Assembly (NCBI RefSeq): GCF_003112695.1
Contig: NZ_BFBP01000025.1
Span: 1-64,000 of the forward strand
Direction: 5' to 3'
From: Azospira sp. I13
GTDB taxonomy: Bacteria; Pseudomonadota; Gammaproteobacteria; Burkholderiales; Rhodocyclaceae
Length of the DNA stretch: 64,000 nt
Part shown: one piece after another, positions 57,461 to 64,000 of the stretch
How the letters are laid out: every line of letters begins with the position of its first letter
How positions within the stretch are numbered: position 1 is the stretch's first letter
Made by a program: the position numbers and the translations under genes
Notes under the pieces: model-generated
Told to the model about the DNA's origin: nothing
Database searches by the model: none
What the model saw: only the letters and a program-made list of their open reading frames with translations

Positions 57461-58171
57461 ATGGCCGCTCCCCGCATTCTCCTGGTCGAGGACGACGAAC
57501 GCCTCGCCGAACTCACCGCCGAATACCTGCGCAAGAACGACTTCGAAGTCGCCATCGAACCCCGGGGTGACACCGCCTGCACCCGCATCCCCGCCGAAAA
57601 CCCGGATGTCGTGGTGCTCGATGTGATGCTGCCGGGCAAGGACGGCTTCGACGTCTGCCGCAGCGTGCGCCCCCAATACCAGGGCGTCATCCTCATGCTC
57701 ACCGCCCGGGACGAGGACATGGACCAGATTCTTGGCCTCGAACTGGGGGCCGACGATTTCATCTCCAAGCCCGTGCAGCCTCGGGTGCTGCTGGCCCGGG
57801 TACGCGCCCTGCTGCGCCGTGCCGGCCCGGTGGAAGGCGGCGAGAGCGGCGGTTCCGGTGACGAGCTGACCTTCGGCCGCTTCCGCATCAACCAGGCCAC
57901 CCGCAGTGCCGAGCTGGGCGAGGCGACCATCGACCTGACCACCGCCGAATTCGACCTGCTCTGGCTACTGGCCTGCCACGCCGGCACCGTACTCTCCCGC
58001 GATGACCTGCTGCAGCGCCTGCGCGGCATCGGTTTCGACGGCCTGGACCGATCCATCGACGCCCGCATCTCCCGCCTGCGCAAGAAGCTGGGGGACGACC
58101 CGGACAATCCGGCCCGCATCAAGACCGTGCGCGGCAAGGGCTACCTCTTCTCCCGGCATGACTGGAATTGA
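57461..58171 (+). CDS. rstA: OmpR-family response regulator, RstA-like
   Basis: 236 residues. REC: ILLVEDDERLAELTAEYL, phospho-Asp in VVVLDVMLPGKDGFDVCRSV and Lys in FISKPVQPRVLL. The C-terminal winged helix (about 135-232) has TTAEFDLLWLLACHAGTVLS, LRGIGFDGLDRSIDARISRL and RIKTVRGKGYLFSRHDWN. These match E. coli RstA closely (LRG..YDGLDRS, RIKTVRNKGYLF), and the PRGD and ENPD positions in REC also fit, so this is a probable orthologue. RstA binds GTTACA-type sites, and such sites occur three times downstream. Confidence 0.88.
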   Translation: MAAPRILLVEDDERLAELTAEYLRKNDFEVAIEPRGDTACTRIPAENPDVVVLDVMLPGKDGFDVCRSVRPQYQGVILMLTARDEDMDQILGLELGADDFISKPVQPRVLLARVRALLRRAGPVEGGESGGSGDELTFGRFRINQATRSAELGEATIDLTTAEFDLLWLLACHAGTVLSRDDLLQRLRGIGFDGLDRSIDARISRLRKKLGDDPDNPARIKTVRGKGYLFSRHDWN

Positions 58172-59597
58172 CCCCCGGCGCCTGCCGGAGCAGGAAGTGG
58201 AGCTGCCGGTAGAGGACAACAGCCCGGGCAAGGAACGGCGGGAGTCGGAACAGCGTTTTGCCCGCCTGGCCCGGGCCCGATATAGCCTCTCCCGGCTATT
58301 CTTTAATTTCTACCTGCTCGCCATGGGCTCCTTTGTCGGCATCGCCCTGATCGCCGACTTCGCCATTTCCACCGCCCTCCAGGGCATCACAGACGACTAC
58401 GCCAAGCGCTTCATGCGCGGCACCATCGTCCTCATCGAGGATGAGTTGCAGCGCTTTCCCCGCCAGCAGTGGGAAAAGCAGATCAAGGCTCTGGACGAGA
58501 AATTCGCCTATCGCCTGGTCCTGGAAGACCTGGACCAAATCCTCCTACCGCCGAAACAGCGGGAGAAGCTGGAATTGGGCGACATCGCCATCGATTCCCA
58601 CCGGGACATCATGTTCCACCGTATCCGCGGCGGCGACAAAGTACTGGTGGTAGGCCCCCTCTCCCCCGATCTGAACCCGGAATACCAGCGCGCCATTCCC
58701 CTGGAGCTGCGCATTCGCCTCATGACCTGGACGGCGATCGGCCTAGGCTTTGCGGTGCTGGTATGGCTGTGGATACGCCCTATCTGGCGCGACCTGGAAT
58801 CCCTGCGCCAGACCGCCCGGGCCCTCGGTGAAGGGCGCTTCGAGGCCCGGGCCCCGGCGGCCCGCAGCAATCTCTTTTCTCTCCTGGCGGAAACCCTCAA
58901 CGGCATGGCGGAACGGGTGCAGAAACTCATTGCCGCCCAGCGCGAACTCTCCAGCGCCATTTCCCACGAGCTGCGCACCCCCATCGCCCGCCTGCGCTTT
59001 GCCCTGGAAATGGCCGCCGACACCGATGACCGCAGCGAACGGGAACGGCACTGGAAAACCATGGAGGAAGACCTGGAGGAGCTGGACAACCTGATCGACT
59101 CCAGTCTGACCCACGCCCGCTTCGAGCGGGAGCGCCCGACCCTCAATCTCACCCCCATCGCCCTGGTGCCCTGGCTGGAAGAGGAAGTGGAAGACCTGCG
59201 CATCCTCGCCGGCACCCTGGTGCTGGAGGTAGATCTGGCCCATCTGCCGCCCAACCTGATGGCCCGCCTGGACCGCAAGTCCATGCCCTACGCGGTGCGT
59301 AACCTGCTGCGCAACGCCTTCAAGTACGCAAAATCCCGGGTCCGGGTGACGGCGGAGGTGAAGGGCGATGAACTGCTGATCCACGTCGAAGATGACGGCA
59401 TCGGGGTCCCGGAGGACGAGCGGGAGCGCATCTTCGACGCCTTCACCCGCCTTGACCGCTCCCGGGATCGTACCAGCGGCGGCTACGGTCTGGGGCTGGC
59501 CATCGTCCGCCAGGTCATGGAGGCCCACGGCGGCCGAGCCTACGCCGACGCCTCCAGCATCGGCGGCGCCCGCTTCACTCTGGCCTGGCCGGGCTAA
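58158..59597 (+). CDS. rstB: Sensor histidine kinase, RstB-like
   Basis: 479 residues, starting 14 bases inside rstA. An N-terminal basic segment precedes helix 1 (about 46-70), a periplasmic domain of about 110 residues (DDYAKRFMRGTIVLIEDELQ), helix 2 (TWTAIGLGFAVLVWLWIRP, about 194-212), HAMP, HisKA with the phospho-His in SSAISHELRTPIARLRFALE and an HATPase (NLLRNAFKYAKSRVRVT, DDGIGVPEDERERIF, GGYGLGLAIVRQV). It is the kinase for the RstA-like regulator. The long cytosolic N-terminal extension is unusual for RstB. Confidence 0.9.
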   Translation: MTGIDPRRLPEQEVELPVEDNSPGKERRESEQRFARLARARYSLSRLFFNFYLLAMGSFVGIALIADFAISTALQGITDDYAKRFMRGTIVLIEDELQRFPRQQWEKQIKALDEKFAYRLVLEDLDQILLPPKQREKLELGDIAIDSHRDIMFHRIRGGDKVLVVGPLSPDLNPEYQRAIPLELRIRLMTWTAIGLGFAVLVWLWIRPIWRDLESLRQTARALGEGRFEARAPAARSNLFSLLAETLNGMAERVQKLIAAQRELSSAISHELRTPIARLRFALEMAADTDDRSERERHWKTMEEDLEELDNLIDSSLTHARFERERPTLNLTPIALVPWLEEEVEDLRILAGTLVLEVDLAHLPPNLMARLDRKSMPYAVRNLLRNAFKYAKSRVRVTAEVKGDELLIHVEDDGIGVPEDERERIFDAFTRLDRSRDRTSGGYGLGLAIVRQVMEAHGGRAYADASSIGGARFTLAWPG

Positions 59598-60118
59598 GCA
59601 TCAAAGCCCGGGCCGCCATCCCGCAGCCCGGCCAATCCACTGGCTGGAATCTGCCGAATCAGCCTCACGCCAGCCAAACCCCGCGCCCCGCCTTGTTCCC
59701 AGGGCTATCAAGGCCTATTTATCGCCCACTGCCTCTTTTTTCCACCTCGCAGCGGTCATTCCTACCCACTTCCTCCGCGACGCACGGCGCTTTTCCACCA
59801 CTCTTCTCCGCCACTGCTTTCCACCGCAGCCTCCCCCTGCCTGCCCGGCTGCCTTCACCATCACGCCGGCTTGCCCTGGCGCCAGCGCCCATGGGCCGGC
59901 AACGGGTTACAGAGCGTTACAAACGCTCACGCTAGCGGCCATGACGCCGGCCCCTCCCCGCCTCTAAAATCGCATTTGTCGATTTGCCGCACCCCTGCTG
60001 GATGCCAAGCAACCAGCGCAGTCCACGAGTTGGCCACAGCACGACCGCTTTCTGCCTCATCCGTCCCATCCGTTCCCATCCCGCTGCAAACCTCCCCGCC
60101 TTCTCTCTCCCACACCCC
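59598..60118. other. Long leader region before the 78-residue membrane protein gene
   Basis: 521 bases between rstB and the next gene. No protein is supported in it. It contains the promoter described at 59906-59970, which would give a leader of about 140 bases. The 300 bases after rstB are C-rich on the plus strand and carry no clear terminator. Confidence 0.5.
59906..59970 (+). promoter_or_regulatory. Promoter with GTTACA direct repeat (RstA-type box)
   Basis: GTTACA at 59906-59911 and 59916-59921 (10-bp period) form TACA-N4-GTTACA, close to the E. coli RstA box TACATNTNGTTACA. A TAAAAT -10 at 59965-59970 begins exactly 49 bases after the second GTTACA starts, the same spacing as at the two sRNA promoters. 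The box would sit near -62. Confidence 0.6.
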
Positions 60119-60355
60119 ATGCCCCCTTCGCTTCGCTATCGCCTGCTGCGCTGGAAACACCGCCTGGCCGATCTCGTACCGACGGCCGAATGCTTCGGCG
60201 TGCTGCTTGGCGTGCTGGGCTTCGACCTGCTCACCGAAGGCCGGGCCAACCTGGGCAAGGCCCTGCTGGCCACCGGCCTCTTCGCCCTGATCATCGCCCT
60301 GTGGCGCATCTGGCGGCATCCCCGCTCCGGCAACCGCCCGCCCAAGGGCCCCTGA
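60119..60355 (+). CDS. Small membrane protein of unknown function
   Basis: 78 residues from the ATG at 60119. A basic amphipathic start (SLRYRLLRWKHRLADLVP) is followed by two hydrophobic stretches (FGVLLGVLGFDLLTEG and LGKALLATGLFALIIALWRI) and a basic tail, so it is probably an inner-membrane protein with a helical hairpin. It lies downstream of an RstA-type promoter. Function is not recognised. Confidence 0.5.
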   Translation: MPPSLRYRLLRWKHRLADLVPTAECFGVLLGVLGFDLLTEGRANLGKALLATGLFALIIALWRIWRHPRSGNRPPKGP

Positions 60356-60517
60356 TCCTCTCCGGGCAATGGGGCCGCCACCGGTGCTCCGTACCTTCCT
60401 GCGGCACGGCCCTGCCGAGCGTCCTACTGACCGTCCCCCCCCTTCCCACCCCCTTCCTTTTCCCGCCTTACCCCTTCTTTTCCCCTTGATACAAACCGTC
60501 AAGGTCACTCACCCCCG

Positions 60518-60572
60518 GTTACACAAGGCCCCTGCAATCACCACAGACGCAGCCCTTGCGCCTCCCTAGAAT
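60518..60572 (+). promoter_or_regulatory. Promoter of sRNA 1 with RstA-type box
   Basis: TCACC-N5-TTACA (10-bp period) with GTTACACAAGG at 60518-60528, a conserved AATCACCACAGACG at 60536-60549 and -10 TAGAAT at 60567-60572. The distance from GTTACA to the -10 is 49 bp. The -35 region is not TTGACA-like, so an activator is probably needed. Confidence 0.65.
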
Positions 60573-60578
60573 AGGTTC

Positions 60579-60675
60579 TGCGTTGACAGCGCATGACTCC
60601 CCCAAAAGTCCCATCCCCCTCCCCCCCTTGGATGGGCACCTCTCCAACCCCGCCTCCCCCGGCGGGGTTTTTTTT
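60579..60675 (+). ncRNA. Tandem small RNA, copy 1 (C/U-rich loop type)
   Basis: Predicted to start about 7 bases after the -10 and to end at the T run 60668-60675, about 97 nt. Hairpin 1: TGCG (60579-60582) with CGCA (60590-60593), loop TTGACAG. Linker ACTCCCCCAA. Hairpin 2: CCCATCC (60610-60616) with GGATGGG (60630-60636), loop CCCTCCCCCCCTT. Linker CACCTCTCCAA. Hairpin 3, terminator: CCCCGCC (60648-60654) with GGCGGGG (60661-60667) and eight T. The single-stranded parts are C/U-rich and complementary to GGAG-type ribosome binding sites. No ORF fits. Copy 2 lies 214 bp downstream. Confidence 0.75.
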
Positions 60676-60731
60676 GCCTGTGGCGGCGCTCCAGCCCACG
60701 GATACGAAAGACGGGAGAACGCTCACATAGC

Positions 60732-60786
60732 GTTACACAAGGGTGCATGAATCACTACAGACGGCCGTACGAGGGACCCCTAGAAT
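60732..60786 (+). promoter_or_regulatory. Promoter of sRNA 2 with RstA-type box
   Basis: TCACA-TAGCG-TTACA (10-bp period; CACATAGCGTTACA resembles TACATNTNGTTACA) with GTTACACAAGG at 60732-60742, AATCACTACAGACG at 60750-60763 and -10 TAGAAT at 60781-60786. The spacing from GTTACA to the -10 is again 49 bp. AACGCT-N5-AGCGTT around the box is a perfect inverted repeat. Confidence 0.7.
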
Positions 60787-60792
60787 GGACTC

Positions 60793-60887
60793 ATGCGTTG
60801 ACAGCGCATGACTCCCCCAAGACCCATCTTCTCCTCCCTGGATGGGCCTCCTCTCCAACCCCGCCAACTTTGGCGGGGTCTTTTTTT
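60793..60887 (+). ncRNA. Tandem small RNA, copy 2 (C/U-rich loop type)
   Basis: About 95 nt. Hairpin 1: CATGCG (60792-60797) with CGCATG (60805-60810), loop TTGACAG. Linker ACTCCCCCAAG. Hairpin 2: CCCATC (60823-60828) with GATGGG (60841-60846), loop TTCTCCTCCCTG, which contains CTCCTCCC. Linker CCTCCTCTCCAA. Terminator: CCCCGCCAA (60859-60867) with TTGGCGGGG (60870-60878), then TCTTTTTTT. The 27 bases from 60794 (hairpin 1 and first linker) are identical to copy 1, while stems 1 and 3 carry extra pairs. The fold and C/U-rich loops are preserved although the sequence of the central loop has changed. Confidence 0.78.
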
Positions 60888-61010
60888 GTGCCTTCCCCCT
60901 TATCCCTCCCCCTAGGCCCGGGGCCATGCAAACCCCGCCCGGGCCGTCATGCCGCCCCCCTCGCCCTCGCGCCTGGCCAAGGTGCCCGCCAGGCGGGCAC
61001 TTCCGGGGTA

Positions 61011-61063
61011 TTACACAATTAACTCAAGTCACTGACAGAATTGACGTTATTCCTCTTGGAGGC
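61011..61063 (+). promoter_or_regulatory. Motif related to the sRNA promoters upstream of the DUF5610 gene
   Basis: ATTACACAATTAAC (61011-61024) followed by TCACTGACAGA (61030-61040) repeats the TTACACAA and TCAC(C/T)ACAGA blocks of the sRNA promoters at almost the same distance. A -35-like TTGACG lies at 61042-61047, but no clear -10 is at the expected place. Confidence 0.35.
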
Positions 61064-61121
61064 CCCTTAATAGCAGGCGCAAAAGACCTGTGCCGGGCCA
61101 CAACAACAAGAGGAGCAAATC

Positions 61122-61751
61122 ATGTCAAACGCCATTTCCGCAGTCTCGCGGCCGGGCAGCCCCGAGACTCAGGCCGCCCAGCCGTCCCAGGCGGCCAGTA
61201 CGGCCCACACCCGGGTCTACCCCCAGGAGGAACACCGGGCCCTCAAGGTGGAACACCAGAGCCAGCAATACAAGGTGCAGATTCTGGAGTCGGCCCTGGA
61301 CGTGTCGATCCAGGCCGGTAACGACTCCCAGGCCCTGCTCTTTCGCACCGCCATTGACCGCATCAATGAAGTCCTTGGCACCAAGGAAGGGCCGGAGGCT
61401 TTGCAAAAAGCCATGGCCCAGGACAATTCCCCGGAAGCCACCGCCGGCCGCATCCTGTCCTTCGCAACGGGCCTTTACGCGGCCTACGCCGCCAACCACC
61501 CGGATCAGGACCAGGCACAAAGCGCCAAGGACTTCGTCGATCTGATTCGCGGCGGCTTTGAAAAGGGTTTCAACGAGGCCAAGGACATCCTCCAGGGCCT
61601 CAATGTCTTCAACGGCGACGTGGAAAGCGGCGTTAACAAGACCTACGAACTGGTGCAAAAGGGTTTCGACGACTTCCTCGCCAACCTGCAAAAACCCAAG
61701 GAAGATGCCGGCAAGCCGGCGGCAGGCAGCAACGCTGCCACCCAGGCTTGA
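61122..61751 (+). CDS. DUF5610 domain protein
   Basis: 209 residues; AGAGGAG lies 6 bases before the ATG. The N-terminal 45 residues are polar and Ala/Gln/Ser-rich. The rest is helical: RILSFATGLYAAYAANHPDQ, AKDFVDLIRGGFEKGFNEAK, DILQGLNVFNGDVESGVNKT, the conserved pattern of DUF5610. The domain has no known function; it occurs in secreted or surface-associated contexts in Gammaproteobacteria and Betaproteobacteria. No signal peptide is present. The gene stands alone behind the tandem sRNAs. Confidence 0.75.
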   Translation: MSNAISAVSRPGSPETQAAQPSQAASTAHTRVYPQEEHRALKVEHQSQQYKVQILESALDVSIQAGNDSQALLFRTAIDRINEVLGTKEGPEALQKAMAQDNSPEATAGRILSFATGLYAAYAANHPDQDQAQSAKDFVDLIRGGFEKGFNEAKDILQGLNVFNGDVESGVNKTYELVQKGFDDFLANLQKPKEDAGKPAAGSNAATQA

Positions 61752-61915
61752 GGCGGCAAGGACGGGGCAAGGCACCAGCAAGGACAGAGCACCGAGCACA
61801 GGTCGGGCTCATCCGCCTTCCGTTGCATAGGCTACGACAGGCCGCCCCGATTCTGGAGAGAGACGCTGCCGGCCCAAACCCCGGGACGGTAGTCAACAAG
61901 GCTGCAGAGCGCCCC

Positions 61916-63286
61916 TCATTCCCATTCCCGCAGGCGGGACACCGCCTGCTCGATGCGCCCCACGCCGACCACTTCCAGGCCGGGAATCGGCTGCCGCGGT
62001 AGGTTGGCTTCCGGCACCAGGGCCCGGGTGAAGCCCAGCTTGGCGGCTTCCTTGAGGCGCTCCTGGCCCCGGGGCGCCGGGCGGATTTCCCCGGCCAGGC
62101 CCACTTCGCCGAAAACCACCAGTTTTTCCGGCAAGGGACGGTTCTTCAGGGATGAAATGATGGCCAGCAGCACCGGCAGATCCGCCGCCGGCTCGCTGAT
62201 CTTCACACCGCCCACCGCATTGACGAAGACGTCCTGATCAAAGCAGCCGATGCCGGCATGGCGGTGCAGCACCGCCAGCAGCATGGCCAAGCGGTTTTGC
62301 TCCAGACCAACGGAAAGACGCCGCGGGCTCCCCCCCATGCTGGCATCGACCAGAGCCTGGATTTCCACCAGCAAGGGACGAGTTCCCTCCTGGGTCACCA
62401 GAACGCAGGAGCCAGCCACTTCCTGGCCATGCTGGGAGAGAAACAGCGCCGAGGGGTTGGATACCCCCTTGAGACCCCGGTCGGTCATGGCAAAGACCCC
62501 CAGCTCATTCACCGCACCGTAGCGGTTCTTCACCGCCCGGATGAGGCGGAAGGAGGAATGGGTGTCTCCCTCGAAATACAGTACGGAATCGACGATGTGT
62601 TCCAGCACCCGGGGGCCGGCCAGGGCGCCTTCCTTGGTGACGTGGCCCACCAGGATGACGGTAACGCCGGTGGCCTTGGCCAGCCGCGTCAGCTGGGCCG
62701 CGCATTCGCGCACCTGGGCCACCGAGCCGGGCGCTGAGGAGAGTTCTTCGGACCACAGGGTCTGGATGGAGTCGATCACCGCCACCTGGGGCTTTTCCGC
62801 CTGCAGGGTGCCGAGAATGCGCTCCAGGTTGATTTCCGCCAGCAGGGGCAACTGGCCCACTTCCAGCTGCAGGCGACGGGCCCGCAGGGCCACCTGCTGC
62901 CCCGATTCCTCACCGCTGACGTAAAGCACCTTGTGCTGGGGCGCCAGGGTGGCCAGGGCCTGCAACAGCAGGGTGCTCTTGCCGATGCCCGGGTCGCCGC
63001 CGATGAGCACAACGCCGCCGGCCACCAGACCGCCGCCCAGGGCCCGGTCGAACTCGGCCAGCCCCGTGGGCAGCCGCGCCGCCTCCCGGGCATCGATGTC
63101 CGCCAGGGCCTGGAGCCGGGGGGTGCCAGGAGCCAGGGCCTCGAAGCGCCGATTACCGGGACGGCTGGGTTCGGCCAGGCTCTCCACCAGGGTGTTCCAG
63201 GCATTGCAGCCCGGGCACTGGCCCTGCCATTTGCTCGCCTGGGCACCGCACTCGGTGCAGGCGTAGATGCTTTTTTGCTTCGCCAT
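61916..63286 (-). CDS. radA: DNA repair protein RadA (Sms)
   Basis: 456 residues. Zinc finger CTECGAQASKWQGQCPGC at the N-terminus; Walker A GGDPGIGKSTLLLQALA; the RadA-specific KNRYGAVNE; and the Lon-like C-terminal domain (GGVKISEPAADLPVLLAIIS, FGEVGLAGEIRPAP). It drives branch migration in recombination. Length is as in E. coli. Confidence 0.96.
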   Translation of the reverse strand: MAKQKSIYACTECGAQASKWQGQCPGCNAWNTLVESLAEPSRPGNRRFEALAPGTPRLQALADIDAREAARLPTGLAEFDRALGGGLVAGGVVLIGGDPGIGKSTLLLQALATLAPQHKVLYVSGEESGQQVALRARRLQLEVGQLPLLAEINLERILGTLQAEKPQVAVIDSIQTLWSEELSSAPGSVAQVRECAAQLTRLAKATGVTVILVGHVTKEGALAGPRVLEHIVDSVLYFEGDTHSSFRLIRAVKNRYGAVNELGVFAMTDRGLKGVSNPSALFLSQHGQEVAGSCVLVTQEGTRPLLVEIQALVDASMGGSPRRLSVGLEQNRLAMLLAVLHRHAGIGCFDQDVFVNAVGGVKISEPAADLPVLLAIISSLKNRPLPEKLVVFGEVGLAGEIRPAPRGQERLKEAAKLGFTRALVPEANLPRQPIPGLEVVGVGRIEQAVSRLREWE

Positions 63287-63315
63287 AGTGGGCCGCAGGA
63301 TACACCAGGCCGCCG

Positions 63316-64000
63316 TCAGGCTGGCCGTTCCGGCGACTGTGGCTGTGCCGGGGCCTGGGCCAGCACACAGCCGTTCTTTCCGGCCCGCTTGGCAGCGTAC
63401 ATGGCGCCGTCCGCGGCCTGCAACAGGGCATCGGCACTGGGGTAGCCGGGCTGGAAGAGAGCCACGCCGATACTGGCACCGACACGGCAGGGGTTGCCGA
63501 GGATGTCGAAGGGCTGCTCCAGGGCACTCAGTATCTTGGCCGCTGCCGTCAGGGCGTCCTGATCCTGGCGAATGCCGTGCAGCAGCACGGTGAATTCGTC
63601 CCCGCCCATGCGGGCCGCCGTATCGGACTGCCGCAGGGTCTGCTTGAGGCGGTAGGCAAAGGCCGCCAGCAGCAGGTCGCCGGCCTGGTGGCCGAGGGTG
63701 TCGTTCACTGCCTTGAAGCCATCCAGGTCCAGCATCATCACCGCCAGCCCTTCCTGGTAACGCTGGGAACGGGCGAAGGCCTGCTGCAGACGGTCGAAGA
63801 ACAGGGTGCGGTTGGGCAGGTCGGTGAGCAGGTCGAAATGGGCCAGGTGCTCCAGGCGCTGCTCAATGCGCTTGCGCTCGGAAATGTCGTGCTTGATGGC
63901 CACGTAGCGCACCACAGCGCCATTTTCGTCCTTCACCGGGGCGATGGTCAGCAACTCGTGGTAGAGCATTCCGTCCTTGCGCCGGTTCACCACTTCACCA
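63316..64000 (-). CDS. PAS-GGDEF diguanylate cyclase (N-terminus outside the window)
   Basis: The frame is open to the window edge, so only about 228 C-terminal residues are seen. A PAS C-terminal half (YHELLTIAPVKDENGAVVRY, VAIKHDISERKRIEQRLE) leads to a GGDEF domain with AHFDLLTDLPNRTLFFDRL and the intact motif RMGGDEFTVLLHGI. The protein ends after GKNGCVLAQ with a Pro-rich tail and has no EAL domain. It is probably an active diguanylate cyclase. It ends 29 bases after the radA start and is transcribed in the same direction. Confidence 0.88.
   Translation of the reverse strand, partial: GEVVNRRKDGMLYHELLTIAPVKDENGAVVRYVAIKHDISERKRIEQRLEHLAHFDLLTDLPNRTLFFDRLQQAFARSQRYQEGLAVMMLDLDGFKAVNDTLGHQAGDLLLAAFAYRLKQTLRQSDTAARMGGDEFTVLLHGIRQDQDALTAAAKILSALEQPFDILGNPCRVGASIGVALFQPGYPSADALLQAADGAMYAAKRAGKNGCVLAQAPAQPQSPERPA

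Overview
The window reads as the chromosome of a GC-rich, motile, respiratory betaproteobacterium. Rhodocyclales (Azospira/Dechlorosoma-like) is the best guess, based on gene content and order: folD-purE-purK-tsaC, iorAB, coaBC/dut facing radC-rpmB-rpmG, and purN followed by a DUF3108 gene. This is an inference from the protein sequences, not a database result.

Region 1 (1-10489) is an integrated element read almost wholly on the minus strand. It lies against the 3' end of a tRNA-Ala(CGC) gene (10490-10565). From the tRNA side it carries a free-standing Arm-DNA-binding protein, a P4-type tyrosine integrase, an S24-like protein, small coupled ORFs, an AlpA-like regulator, a helix-turn-helix protein, a phage replication protein, a DnaB helicase, and then three proteins of virion/ejection character. 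The last of these is cut off by what looks like an IS21-family terminus at the left edge, so the element is damaged or incomplete.

Region 2 (10566-30800) is core chromosome with four chemoreceptors, the folD-purE-purK-tsaC operon, iorAB behind a good FNR-type site, an envelope set (SIS-domain protein, DolP-like lipoprotein, Pmp3-like peptide), a DnaQ/GIY-YIG nuclease fusion, rnk and an aldehyde dehydrogenase. Region 3 (30800-46000) holds miaA-mutL, two multidomain signalling operons, dedA, purN, a hemerythrin and a NIT-PAS-GGDEF-EAL protein. Region 4 (46000-57400) holds an RsmB-type methyltransferase, an MscS channel, flavocytochrome c sulfide dehydrogenase (fccAB), dut, coaBC, radC, a PilZ protein behind an FNR-type site, rpmBG, dsbB and a GAF-PAS-GGDEF-EAL protein.

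Region 5 (57461-61751) is the most interesting. An RstA/RstB-like two-component pair is followed by three promoters that share one layout: a GTTACA direct-repeat box exactly 49 bp upstream of a TAGAAT/TAAAAT -10 element. Two of them drive a tandem pair of about 95-nt small RNA genes with nearly the same fold: a 5' hairpin, a central hairpin with a C/U-rich loop, C/U-rich linkers and a GGCGGGG-poly(T) terminator. The third precedes a small membrane protein gene, and a related upstream motif precedes a DUF5610 gene. My proposal is an RstA-controlled regulon of sibling anti-Shine-Dalgarno-type sRNAs. The window ends with radA and a truncated PAS-GGDEF gene.

Signalling is the theme of the chromosome part: four MCPs, three EAL-type c-di-GMP proteins (two with degenerate GGDEF motifs), one further GGDEF protein, a PilZ effector and two histidine kinase/response regulator systems.
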